From assembly GCF_001905465.1 (NCBI RefSeq), contig NZ_LISX01000009.1, positions 305,398-369,397 of the forward strand: a stretch of DNA of 64,000 bases, in the 5' to 3' direction. The DNA comes from Kitasatospora sp. CB01950. GTDB taxonomy: Bacteria; Actinomycetota; Actinomycetes; Streptomycetales; Streptomycetaceae. Below the pieces are notes generated by a model that worked only from the letters and a program-made list of their open reading frames with translations, was not told where the DNA came from and did no database searches. The translations under genes and the position numbers were made by a program. Positions 32,916 to 39,625 of this stretch are shown one piece after another (the first letter of the stretch is position 1; each line of letters starts with the position of its first letter).

Positions 32916-32954
32916 GTTAGCCGAGGTGCCTGAACTCCGCTGGTAGCTAGCGTG
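32916..32954 (+). promoter_or_regulatory. Candidate phage late promoter C (lysis module)
   Basis: GTTAGCCG (32,916-32,923), 23 nt, then CTAGCGTG (32,947-32,954), 44 bp before the endolysin start. It is the third copy of the element seen at 14,883 and 20,317. Confidence 0.65.
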
Positions 32955-32998
32955 GTTGCGCTACCGACCCTGCCGTGGGCCGGGAACGGGAGGCACGA

Positions 32999-33811
32999 AT
33001 GCGAGACGAGTTCACCGGGCTGCTGCTGAGTCAGGTCGGCGTCCATGAAGGCCGGGACGGCGACGGCACCTGGAACAACCGCCAGCGTTACAGCGAGGAA
33101 ACCCCCGGCCTCGAATGGTCCGACGGCCAGCCCTGGTGCGCCACCTTCGAGGCCTGGGGCGCACACCGCACCGGCATGGACGGCATCTGGCCGATGACGG
33201 CGTCCTGCCTCGATGCCGTCGCCTGGTGGCGTGGCCACAACCGCTGGACGCCGTACCCCGTCCTCGGCGGTCCCTTCTACCTCGGCCCCGGCGGCGGCCA
33301 GCACACCGGTGTCGTCGTCGCGTTCGACGCCGACACCATCACCACGGTGGAGGGCAACAGCAACCGCGGCGGCAGCGCGGAGGGCGACGGCGTGTACCGC
33401 CGCCAGCGCCCCCGGCGCGGGCCCGGCTCCCCGTACGGCTACGGCGTCCCCGCCTACCCCGAGGGCACCGTCAGCGCCGACCCGGCCCTGGGCGGCACCC
33501 GCACCGCGGCAGTCGCCGCACCCAAGACCCCAATCCCTACCGAGGAGGACGAGTTGAGCACCACCCTCACCCAGGACCGCAGCGACAGCTGGAACAGCAT
33601 GATCTGGGGCCTGAAGAACAGCGTCGAGGCAATCCAGCAGCAGGTCGTCGCACTCCAGGGCGCGGTCACCGGCCTGACCGGCCTGCTGGCCGCGCAGCAC
33701 TCCGACCTGACGCCGCAGCAGGTCGAGGACGCGGTTCGCCGCGGTATCCAGGACGGCCTGGTGCACGTCCAGGTAGACGTCGCCGCCCCGACCGCGCCGA
33801 AGGGGGCCTGA
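32999..33811 (+). CDS. CHAP-domain endolysin
   Basis: In this 270-residue protein the N-terminal CHAP amidase/endopeptidase has its catalytic Cys in GQPWCATFEAWG (about 47) and His in GGQHTGVVVAF (about 101), with VEGNSN (about 117) after it. It should cleave peptidoglycan at lysis. There is no signal peptide, so a holin is needed. The C-terminal 85 residues form a helical, likely oligomerising or wall-binding domain. The ATG at 32,999 has GGGAGG 6 nt upstream and is chosen over an earlier in-frame GTG. Confidence 0.88.
   Translation: MRDEFTGLLLSQVGVHEGRDGDGTWNNRQRYSEETPGLEWSDGQPWCATFEAWGAHRTGMDGIWPMTASCLDAVAWWRGHNRWTPYPVLGGPFYLGPGGGQHTGVVVAFDADTITTVEGNSNRGGSAEGDGVYRRQRPRRGPGSPYGYGVPAYPEGTVSADPALGGTRTAAVAAPKTPIPTEEDELSTTLTQDRSDSWNSMIWGLKNSVEAIQQQVVALQGAVTGLTGLLAAQHSDLTPQQVEDAVRRGIQDGLVHVQVDVAAPTAPKGA
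33554..33811 (+). CDS. Possible internal in-frame product of the endolysin gene
   Basis: A TTG codon at 33,554 is preceded by GAGGAGG at about 5 nt and lies at the start of the C-terminal domain (LSTTLTQDRSDSWNSMIW). It would yield an 85-residue wall-binding or multimerising subunit in frame with the endolysin. Several endolysins are known to use internal starts like this. Here it is only a sequence-based proposal. Confidence 0.4.
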   Translation: MSTTLTQDRSDSWNSMIWGLKNSVEAIQQQVVALQGAVTGLTGLLAAQHSDLTPQQVEDAVRRGIQDGLVHVQVDVAAPTAPKGA

Positions 33812-33813
33812 CC

Positions 33814-34179
33814 ATGCGCATCTTCGGCCGCGAGCCCGCGCTGTGGCTCGCCCTGGTCGCCGTCGTCGTCAAGCTCGGCGCCGCGTTCGGTCTTTCTGTC
33901 TCGCCCGAGCAGCAGGCGCTGATCAACGCCGCTGCGGCGGCCGGCGTCGGCCTGGTCGTCGCGCTCGTCGTCCACGACGGCCGTGGCGCAGCGGTCCTCG
34001 GCCTGGTGCAGGCCGCGCTCGCGCTCGCGGTCGGCTACGGCCTGCACTGGTCGGCGGACCAGCAGGCGGTCGCCCTGTCCGCCGTGGCGGCGCTGGTGGC
34101 GATGTGGACGCGCACGCAGGTGACCGCGCCGGTGCCGGCGGTCCGGCAGCTGCCGCCGATCCCGGCGGTGCGCGAGTGA
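33814..34179 (+). CDS. Holin-like membrane protein
   Basis: The 121-residue protein has three or four hydrophobic segments (WLALVAVVVKLGAAFGL, AAAAGVGLVVALVV, AVLGLVQAALALAVGYGL and VALSAVAALVAMW). The size, small charged loops and placement 2 nt after the endolysin fit an actinophage holin that would release the signal-less endolysin through the membrane. Confidence 0.75.
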   Translation: MRIFGREPALWLALVAVVVKLGAAFGLSVSPEQQALINAAAAAGVGLVVALVVHDGRGAAVLGLVQAALALAVGYGLHWSADQQAVALSAVAALVAMWTRTQVTAPVPAVRQLPPIPAVRE

Positions 34180-34442
34180 CCGCCCCGCCGCCGCCCGACC
34201 CGGGCGTCGTCATCTCGCCCGGCCAGATGTACGCGGAGGTACGGAGGATCGCTGACCGGCAGATCAGGATGGACGAGAAGATCGACCGGTTCCTGGAGGA
34301 CCAGCGTGGTCATCGGGAGGAGACCAGTGACCACGAGAAGCGGTTGCGCGCGTTGGAGGCCCGGGTGTGGATGGCGATGGGTGCTGCTGTCGTCCTCGGT
34401 GCCGGGTCCGGTGCGGGCATCGCGCAGATCATGGGCCGCTGA
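34176..34442 (+). CDS. Coiled-coil protein with C-terminal membrane segment
   Basis: The 88-residue protein has a charged helix (VRRIADRQIRMDEKIDRFLE, then HEKRLRALEARV) followed by one C-terminal membrane span (MGAAVVLGAGSGAGIAQIM). GTG overlaps the holin stop. The layout is that of a second holin, holin inhibitor or membrane-anchored lysis accessory protein. Confidence 0.65.
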   Translation: MTAPPPPDPGVVISPGQMYAEVRRIADRQIRMDEKIDRFLEDQRGHREETSDHEKRLRALEARVWMAMGAAVVLGAGSGAGIAQIMGR

Positions 34443-34447
34443 ACACC

Positions 34448-34485
34448 ACCGCCCCGCCCGCTTCCTCGGAGGCAGGCGGGGCGGT
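34448..34485 (+). terminator. Strong terminator after the lysis module
   Basis: ACCGCCCCGCC and GGCGGGGCGGT form a perfect 11-bp stem, ending in TTT. It closes late transcription and has a near copy at 34,759-34,794. Confidence 0.8.
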
Positions 34486-34533
34486 TTCGTCGTCTTCGGC
34501 GTGGCGTTGCTGCGTGTCCGCGAGGATGCCGCC

Positions 34534-34731
34534 ATGACCACGCATGCAGACATCGAGCGTCGCGACCAGCACATCGCGGACCTGCGCGCCGCTCTCCAGC
34601 GCGCCAAGGCCGAAATCGCCTTCGCCGCCGGCCGGGAGACTGCCGACGATCCGGTGCAGGCGACGCGCCTACTGGGTACCGTCGACGACCTGCAGGCCGT
34701 TCTGGACCGCACCATGCTGCCATCGGCCTGA
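34534..34731 (+). CDS. Small coiled-coil protein between twin terminators (moron)
   Basis: The 65-residue product is a single charged helix region (HADIERRDQHIADLRAALQR, then VDDLQAVLDRTM). It is set apart by terminators on both sides, the classic form of a phage moron with its own expression. The ribosome site is weak (GAGGATG, about 8 nt). Function unknown. Confidence 0.6.
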   Translation: MTTHADIERRDQHIADLRAALQRAKAEIAFAAGRETADDPVQATRLLGTVDDLQAVLDRTMLPSA

Positions 34732-34758
34732 CCGGGCATCACCCGTCGCTGAACACCT

Positions 34759-34794
34759 CCGCCCCGCCCACCTCTCCGGAGGCCGGCGGGGCGG
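34759..34794. terminator. Second terminator, near copy of the first
   Basis: CCGCCCCGCC and GGCGGGGCGG form a 10-bp stem. The flanks and stem resemble 34,448-34,485 closely (both begin TGAACACC), so the two look like a duplication around the moron gene. It also faces the leftward genes at 34,813. Confidence 0.75.
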
Positions 34795-34812
34795 TTGGTC
34801 GCGTTCGGGACG

Positions 34813-34998
34813 TCAGGCTGCGGCCCGAGTCACATCCTTGAGCGCCTGCAGCATCTTGTAGTGCTGGCCGGCCTCGCGCGCTGCGGTGAGCGCGGGGTAC
34901 GCGAGGACCGCCGCGGCAGCAGCGGCGACGGCCTCCCGCGCTGGCAGTGTAGGCGGAGGGTCTGTCCAGGGCGCGGAGGCGTCATACGTCCACGTCAC
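34813..34998 (-). CDS. Small Ala-rich protein coupled to the flavoprotein
   Basis: The 61-residue product (VTWTYDASAPWTDPPPTLPA at the start, then an Ala-rich helix and QHYKMLQALKDVTRAAA) begins at a GTG that overlaps the flavoprotein stop as GTGA. Such small partners often follow this flavoprotein type in Streptomyces, in my recollection. Function unknown. Confidence 0.6.
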   Translation of the reverse strand: MTWTYDASAPWTDPPPTLPAREAVAAAAAAVLAYPALTAAREAGQHYKMLQALKDVTRAAA

Positions 34999-35540
34999 AG
35001 AAGTGCTTGCCCCACCGCATCCAACGCTGCCGCCCAGGGGTACGGGGGCCGCACTCCCGGGGTGTTCGGCTCGAACCCGCTCTCTCCGTAGAGCACCTGC
35101 ATCCGCGCCTCGCGCAGCACTGCCACGCTCCGGTCGAACTGCGGGTGCGCCGCGAGCGCCGAATTGGCGCACGGCATCACCACCACCGGGATGCCCTTTC
35201 CCGGCGCTTCCGCCGTGAATCCGACCACCCACGACGTGGTGATCCCGATGGCCATGCTGTTGACGGAGTTGAACGTGGCCGGCGCGAACAGCACCGCGTC
35301 CGCGGGCGGCAGCACGTCCGGCTGACCTGGCCGACGGTACGCCGACTTCACCGGGTACCCGGTGAGCTCTTCCAGTTCCGGCACTCGCTCCTCCAGCCAC
35401 TCGTACGCCGTCGGGGTCAGCCCGACCGCCACGTCCCACCCCCTGCCCTGGGCGGAGCGCACGACATCTGGCAGCTGCAGCACGGGCGGTGCGGCGGCCC
35501 CGAAGAGGTAGATCACAGGGCGGCGGGGAGACTCGGGCAT
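34995..35540 (-). CDS. Flavoprotein (phosphopantothenoylcysteine decarboxylase-like fold)
   Basis: In this 181-residue protein VIYLFGAAAPPVLQLPDVVR near the start, AVGLTPTAYEWLEERV, DAVLFAPATFNSVNSMAIGI and VVMPCANSALAAHPQFDRSV follow the flavodoxin-like order of the Flavoprotein/PPC-decarboxylase family. The FMN site is likely in PATFNS. The true coenzyme A role is improbable because there is no synthase half. ATG 35,540 or an upstream TTG (35,552) may be the start; neither has a ribosome site, so the mRNA may be leaderless. It diverges from an XRE-TPR regulator. Confidence 0.75.
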   Translation of the reverse strand: MPESPRRPVIYLFGAAAPPVLQLPDVVRSAQGRGWDVAVGLTPTAYEWLEERVPELEELTGYPVKSAYRRPGQPDVLPPADAVLFAPATFNSVNSMAIGITTSWVVGFTAEAPGKGIPVVVMPCANSALAAHPQFDRSVAVLREARMQVLYGESGFEPNTPGVRPPYPWAAALDAVGQALL

Positions 35541-35625
35541 GGGCCCATGCAACAGGGTGCACTACCTGCGGAGCAACCCTCGCGAGCTGTCCCAGAACCT
35601 CCCTGCTACGCGCTACCGTCAGGGC

Positions 35626-36798
35626 GTGGACGACAACGGGTTCGGCGCGCGCCTCCAGCAGGCCCGCAAGCTCAGGCACATGACGCAGCGTCAACTGGCG
35701 GTAGTGGCCGGGGTGTCTCTGTCGTACGTCGCAGCGATTGAGCGGGGAGCCCGTCAGCCCAGCGAGGGTGTACTCGTCGGGCTGGCCCGGGCCCTGGGGG
35801 CGACGCCGGCCGACCTACTTGGCCATCCTCCGGTCGACGAGCTGCGCCGTGACCAGCTCAGCGCCCTGATCAACCCGATCCGTGAGGCCCTCGATGTCTA
35901 CGACCTCGGCGCCGACCCCGACGTAGCACCCCGCGACCGCGACGCGCTGACCGCTGATACCGAACGGCTCTGCGCGCTGGTCCGCGCGTCCGATCTGCGG
36001 GCTGCGGCCACCGAGCTACCCGCCCTGATCATGGAGACCACCACCGCGGCGCACACCCACCAAACCCGGCAGCTCTGGCGGGACCTGGCGATGCAGTACC
36101 GCACGGCGTACGACGTCACCTCGAAGACCGGACACTGCGACCTCGCGTCAATCGCCCTTGACCGCATGGGCTGGGCTGCGGAGCGCGCGTCGGACGCTGC
36201 GATCGCCGGTCTGCGCTACTACAACCGGGCGATGATCTACCTGCGGTCCGGGCAGCCCCGGACAGGGATAAGGATTGCGGCCCTCGCCCGCACCATGGTC
36301 GAGCAGGCCGACCCCGGGCGGGACCGGCAGGCCGTGACTGGGCAGTTGTACTTGGCCAGCGCGGTGCTCTCGGCCAGCAGCGGCCACCATGACGAGGTGG
36401 AGGAGTACCTGGGGACTGCTGACCGGATCGCCGCCGGCCTCGGCGAGACATCGACGCTGTGGATGTCGTTCGGCCCGACGAACGCCGCAGCGCACCGCGT
36501 GTCCTGCTACGTCGACCAGGCGATGTACCGCGAGGCGCTGGAGGTGGCGCGACGCGTCGAGATCCCTTCATCCTGGGCCCCGTCGCGGGCCGCACATCAT
36601 CATGCGGAGATGGCGCGCGCGCACCTGTGGCTGGGCCAGCCCGAAGCCGCGTTCGCCCGCCTCCAGATCGCCCGTCGCATGGCTCCTCAGCAGATCCGAC
36701 ACTCGTCGAAGGCCAAGGGTGTCATCGCGAGCCTGCTGCGGGCACACCGAAAGCCACCGGAGGATCTGACGCAGTTTGCCCAGTGGGCCAACCTGTAG
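35626..36798 (+). CDS. XRE-family regulator with TPR-like C-terminus
   Basis: In this 390-residue protein the HTH is at residues about 5-60 (GARLQQARKLRHMTQRQLAV, then YVAAIERGARQPSEG). The remaining 300 residues are helical repeats (MIYLRSGQPRTGIRIAALAR, YREALEVARRV, HLWLGQPEAAFARLQIARRM), as in the many Streptomyces regulators that sense a ligand or partner through a TPR domain. A GTG start with no clear ribosome site suggests a leaderless message. The divergent flavoprotein gene is its likely target or partner. Confidence 0.8.
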   Translation: MDDNGFGARLQQARKLRHMTQRQLAVVAGVSLSYVAAIERGARQPSEGVLVGLARALGATPADLLGHPPVDELRRDQLSALINPIREALDVYDLGADPDVAPRDRDALTADTERLCALVRASDLRAAATELPALIMETTTAAHTHQTRQLWRDLAMQYRTAYDVTSKTGHCDLASIALDRMGWAAERASDAAIAGLRYYNRAMIYLRSGQPRTGIRIAALARTMVEQADPGRDRQAVTGQLYLASAVLSASSGHHDEVEEYLGTADRIAAGLGETSTLWMSFGPTNAAAHRVSCYVDQAMYREALEVARRVEIPSSWAPSRAAHHHAEMARAHLWLGQPEAAFARLQIARRMAPQQIRHSSKAKGVIASLLRAHRKPPEDLTQFAQWANL

Positions 36799-36807
36799 CA
36801 CCGACTA

Positions 36808-36821
36808 ACACAGAACTGTGT
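36808..36821. promoter_or_regulatory. ACACAG-N2-CTGTGT palindrome
   Basis: A 14-bp inverted repeat with a 2-bp centre lies 10 bp after the XRE-TPR gene and before the 36,885 gene. It is a candidate operator for a regulator of this accessory block. Confidence 0.5.
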
Positions 36822-36835
36822 GAGTTCCCTCCCTG

Positions 36836-36869
36836 CTGCTGACCGATCGTAAATGTGATGGGTCAGCAG
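36836..36869 (+). promoter_or_regulatory. Leader hairpin touching the ribosome site
   Basis: CTGCTGACC and GGTCAGCAG form a 9-bp stem with a 16-nt loop. The 3' arm ends in the first bases of AGGAG (36,868-36,872), so folding could restrict translation of the next gene. Confidence 0.4.
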
Positions 36870-36884
36870 GAGACGGGAACGAAC

Positions 36885-37493
36885 ATGACGTTAACCCCAG
36901 ATAGGACGACGCCCCTCTGGGCGCCACCCCAGCACACAGTGGTCCCGGTCGAAGCGGGCATTCACTGGGACGCGGTGGCGGTGGGACAGGAACTCGGTCT
37001 CGCAGCGCTGGCGGTCCTGGACCAGGAAACACGCAGTCAGCCCGGGCCGGTGATCTGGGACACCCGGGTGAACCGCTTCTACTTCCTCGTCCCAGCGGGC
37101 TCCCTCAGCGCTGTAGACCCGCGACTCTCCGGCAGGCTGCTCGGCCGTGGAACTTGGATCGCCGTCCCAGGCCTGGACCTGGTGGACCCCATCGGGGTGT
37201 GCTGGCCAGCCCCACCGAACCCGAGCGCACCTGAGCAGCTCGTCGATCCACTGCGGCTCGCGGCTGCGTTGCACCACGCCAACACCTCGCAGTGGGTGAC
37301 CCGCAACGTTGGTGACCGCGCGCAGGAGATCCTGGCCAGTGCAGACCAGTTGGCCGGCCGGGCGTGCATCATCTGCCGCACCTCAGTGGGCCCGTTGTAC
37401 TCGGCCGGCTCCGTCACGGTGCCCGGCGACGGCGTCGAGTATGTTCGCGAGGTCGTCTCCTGCACTGAGCACCAGGGGGTCCACCGTGGCTGA
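36885..37493 (+). CDS. Conserved-type actinobacterial protein, unknown function
   Basis: The 202-residue protein contains VEAGIHWDAVAVGQELGLAA, VIWDTRVNRFYFLVPAGS, GTWIAVPGLDLVDPIGVCW and a late CIICRT with one more Cys. The order (WDAV, then FLVP, then a W-x-P turn) resembles Streptomyces proteins found beside XRE regulators. ATG 36,885 is preferred; GTG 36,855 and ATG 36,858 are alternatives. It is first in a four-gene coupled set ending at 38,191. Confidence 0.6.
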   Translation: MTLTPDRTTPLWAPPQHTVVPVEAGIHWDAVAVGQELGLAALAVLDQETRSQPGPVIWDTRVNRFYFLVPAGSLSAVDPRLSGRLLGRGTWIAVPGLDLVDPIGVCWPAPPNPSAPEQLVDPLRLAAALHHANTSQWVTRNVGDRAQEILASADQLAGRACIICRTSVGPLYSAGSVTVPGDGVEYVREVVSCTEHQGVHRG

Positions 37494-37710
37494 CCTGTTG
37501 CAGTGGCGGGAGGGGCGATTCGAGGCCCGGCAGCTGCCGCCCAACGAGCGCAGCGTCGTCCTGTGGGCGGTCTGGGACACCGACACCGACGGCTGGGTAC
37601 GGGACGAGGGCCGGCCTCCGTCATGGTGGGACCGCGACGGTGCCGATGGCTGGATCCGTCGCCAGCGCAGCCTCACCGACCGTCCGTCGGCCACTTGGTG
37701 GAAGGCGTGA
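37486..37710 (+). CDS. Small Trp-rich protein
   Basis: The 74-residue product overlaps the previous gene by 8 nt. It has seven or more tryptophans (LLQWREGRF, VVLWAVWD, PSWWDRD, TWWKA). CAGGGGG precedes the GTG. Not recognised. Confidence 0.55.
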   Translation: MADLLQWREGRFEARQLPPNERSVVLWAVWDTDTDGWVRDEGRPPSWWDRDGADGWIRRQRSLTDRPSATWWKA

Positions 37711-37895
37711 ACAGGAAGCTCGCCAGCCACGCCGTGCAGCCGGTATGGGGTTACTGCCATGCATGCCACGGCTACGGGCAGGGCACCTACGACTGCCCGA
37801 TCAACAGCCACTCGGATGCGATCAGCAACCACATCGGGTGCCCCGAATCCCAGTCGCGCGACCGCCGCAAGAAGCCCACCAGGAGGTCGGCATGA
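37707..37895 (+). CDS. Mini-protein with a DnaJ-like CxxCxGxG motif
   Basis: The 62-residue product contains CHACHGYG, the repeat unit of the DnaJ zinc finger, plus Cys in TYDCP and GCPE, which could complete one zinc site. The tail is basic (RDRRKKPTRRSA). It overlaps the previous stop by GTGA. Confidence 0.55.
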   Translation: MNRKLASHAVQPVWGYCHACHGYGQGTYDCPINSHSDAISNHIGCPESQSRDRRKKPTRRSA

Positions 37896-38191
37896 CCGAG
37901 CACGAGCGCCCGAGCTTGGCGCTCCTGGACCAGCAGGACCACCAGCGGGACATGCAGCGCAGCGCAACCTGGCACCGCACCGACCTGATCGCCGCCGCGG
38001 CCAGCGTAGGCCTCCAGCTGGACATCGTCGTCGACGAGGACGCGCTGGCTGCCGGCGAGATCGCCATCAGCATCCTCAGGATGTCGCCGGACGCCGCCTC
38101 GGACCTCGCGCGCAAGCTCGCCACGGCCGGCAGGCGGTACGCGTCCCGGCGGGCACGGGGTGCACGCGCCATCGGTCAGCCTCAGCCGTAG
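37892..38191 (+). CDS. Small helical protein, unknown function
   Basis: The 99-residue protein has AGGAGG 6 nt before the ATG, which overlaps the previous stop. Helices include TDLIAAAASVGLQLDIVVDE and SDLARKLATAGRRYASRRA. It converges on the XRE gene at 38,182-38,427 with a 10-bp overlap. Confidence 0.6.
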   Translation: MTEHERPSLALLDQQDHQRDMQRSATWHRTDLIAAAASVGLQLDIVVDEDALAAGEIAISILRMSPDAASDLARKLATAGRRYASRRARGARAIGQPQP

Positions 38192-38427
38192 AACAGCCGC
38201 CACGTCTCGACGCGCAGGGCTCGGCAGATGGCGCCAACGCGGTCAAGGCTGAGCGCCACCGAGCCCACCTCGTAGGTACTGATTGCTCGCCGATCAACGC
38301 CGATCAGTTCGCCCAGATCTTCCTGCGACAGGCCCCGGGCCCGCCTGAGGCAGCGAATGCGCTCCCCGACCTCACGCCGGAGTCGGAGGTCGGCTTCGCC
38401 GTCGGGCTCGGGAGTAGGCAGTGACAC
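38182..38427 (-). CDS. Small XRE-family HTH regulator
   Basis: In this 81-residue protein residues about 20-75 are a clear XRE fold (EVGERIRCLRRARGLSQEDL, then GVDRRAISTYEVGSVALSLD). It has a GTG start and weak ribosome site. It is the last gene before attR. It could regulate the accessory block or serve as a second repressor. Confidence 0.75.
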   Translation of the reverse strand: MSLPTPEPDGEADLRLRREVGERIRCLRRARGLSQEDLGELIGVDRRAISTYEVGSVALSLDRVGAICRALRVETWRLFYG

Positions 38428-38581
38428 CCGTTGACACTCGGCGCGTCATGATCAAAAGTCTGTACCGTCCGATTGGCGATGCTTCGAACGCACGAACGAA
38501 TCGGGTGGGGATGAGGCTCGGCTGCGGCAGCGATCCTTTGCACGAGGCCGCGTCCCGCCCAGATGGTGGGGCCTCAGTCGA

Positions 38582-38620
38582 GGAACCGCCCCGTCGCTCG
38601 CATAGCGACGGGGCGGTTCC
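38582..38620. terminator. Long perfect hairpin in the right-end spacer
   Basis: Two 17-nt arms starting GGAACCGCCCC and ending GGGGCGGTTCC enclose a 5-nt loop. It lies in the non-coding 38,428-38,748 gap, in which no gene was found. It probably insulates the prophage from the host. Confidence 0.75.
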
Positions 38621-38748
38621 GTTCTCTGGCTACAGAGAGCGATTTCGAGACAAATCAAGATCACTCATAGACCAACCGCCTAGGCTTAAGTCGGTGTCCC
38701 ACGACCAGGCAAAACAGCAGGTAAGCACAGCGCCCAAGCGCCAATACC

Positions 38749-38789
38749 TTCTAAGCGGTAGGTCGCAGGTTCGAATCCTGCTGGGGGCA
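38749..38789 (+). other. attR: 3' half of tRNA-Arg(UCU)
   Basis: The sequence runs from the anticodon loop (CTTCTAA, anticodon TCT) through GCGGT, a 5-nt variable loop, a perfect T arm (GCAGG-TTCGAAT-CCTGC), TGGGGGC and discriminator A. The 5' side does not pair: AATAC stands where ACCGC is needed, and no D arm or GCCCCCA acceptor strand is present upstream. This is what remains when an element integrates at a tRNA 3' end and rebuilds the intact gene at its other end, here left of the window. Confidence 0.85.
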
Positions 38790-38932
38790 CCTCCGGCTCC
38801 GGCCCGGCGACCCGCCGCGGAGCACCCGCGGCCACAGCGCACCGCCCCGACCGCCGCCGTTCCCGACCACCGCCCCGCCGGCCGCCGCCCCGCGTCGGCC
38901 ACCTTCCCCGGCCGCAGCCATCCCGGCCGCCG

Positions 38933-39565
38933 TCAGCCCCGGTCCGGGCCCGGCCGCTCCCCCGCCACCAGCCCGGCCAGGAAGTCGTCCAGCAGGGCGC
39001 GTTGGCGCTCCGGCGGGAACTCGGCGGGCGCGAACAGCGCCTGCACCACCAGCCCGAGCCCGAAGGACTGGGCCAGCGCGGCAAGGTCCGCGGCCGGCCG
39101 GTCGGCGGGGAGTTCGCCCAGTTCCTGTGCCTCGGCGCAGAGTTCGGTCATCCGCCGCCGCGACCGGCGGTAGCGCTCGGCGTGCTCGGCGGTCAGCTCG
39201 GTGTCGGTGAGCGCGGCGTCCCAGGAGCCGACCCAGATCCGGTTGCAGGCGGTGCCCACGCCGTCCAGCGGCAGGATGTCGAGCAGGGCGGCGCGCAGCA
39301 CGGGCAGGCCGCGGGCGCCGGCGCTCTCCGCGGTGGCGGGGCGGGGGCGGTCGGCGGTCTGCCGGTCGAGGACGTCCAGTGCGTGGGCGACCAGGGCCCG
39401 CTTGTTGGGGAAGTAGTGGGTGAGCAGCCCGGTGGAGGCGCCGAGTTCGGCGGCCACGGCGCGCAGGGTGAGTCCGCCGAAGCCGCGGGCGGCGAGCACC
39501 CGCCAGACCGCCTCGGAGACGTCCCGGCGGCGTGCTTCGTGGTCTCCGCGGGCGGGTGGTGTCAT
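38933..39565 (-). CDS. TetR-family regulator
   Basis: The 210-residue protein has an HTH at about 15-60 (EAVWRVLAARGFGGLTLRAV, then ASTGLLTHYFPNKRALVAHA). The C-terminal ligand domain is helical. It is divergent from a GNAT gene, with CAAACGTTTG between them, which is the likely binding site for control of both. It is the first complete host gene after the prophage. Confidence 0.85.
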   Translation of the reverse strand: MTPPARGDHEARRRDVSEAVWRVLAARGFGGLTLRAVAAELGASTGLLTHYFPNKRALVAHALDVLDRQTADRPRPATAESAGARGLPVLRAALLDILPLDGVGTACNRIWVGSWDAALTDTELTAEHAERYRRSRRRMTELCAEAQELGELPADRPAADLAALAQSFGLGLVVQALFAPAEFPPERQRALLDDFLAGLVAGERPGPDRG

Positions 39566-39583
39566 GCGCGCTAGGGTACCTAC

Positions 39584-39593
39584 CAAACGTTTG
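39584..39593. promoter_or_regulatory. TetR operator candidate
   Basis: CAAACGTTTG is a perfect 10-bp palindrome in the short TetR/GNAT divergent gap, 19 bp before the TetR start. Confidence 0.6.
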
Positions 39594-39625
39594 TTATGTA
39601 TGTCGGAATGCCGGAGGGGCTGCCC

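Larger units (their letters stand above)
1..38789. mobile_element. Siphovirus prophage (left end outside window)
   Basis: A continuous set of phage modules fills this span: divergent repressors, early replication genes, terminase, portal, protease, HK97-type capsid, connectors, tail tube, tape measure, tail tip, endolysin and holin, in canonical siphovirus order. The right boundary is a tRNA-Arg 3' half (about 38,749-38,789), after which host metabolic genes begin. No integrase or second att site is visible, so the element starts left of position 1. The structural genes look intact, without stop codons or gaps, so the prophage may be functional; this is inferred only from open reading frames. 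Confidence 0.93.

Noticed and set aside
1..34442. An integrase gene inside the window
   Set aside because: No serine or tyrosine recombinase signature was seen in any frame; the integrase is presumed left of position 1.
34995..35540. Flavoprotein as a coenzyme A biosynthesis enzyme (CoaBC)
   Set aside because: It is only the flavodoxin-like half with no phosphopantothenoylcysteine synthase domain, and it sits in a prophage cargo block.
38696..38789. A complete tRNA gene at the prophage right end
   Set aside because: The 5' side does not pair with the anticodon stem, and no D arm or matching acceptor strand occurs at a normal distance. Only the 3' half is present.
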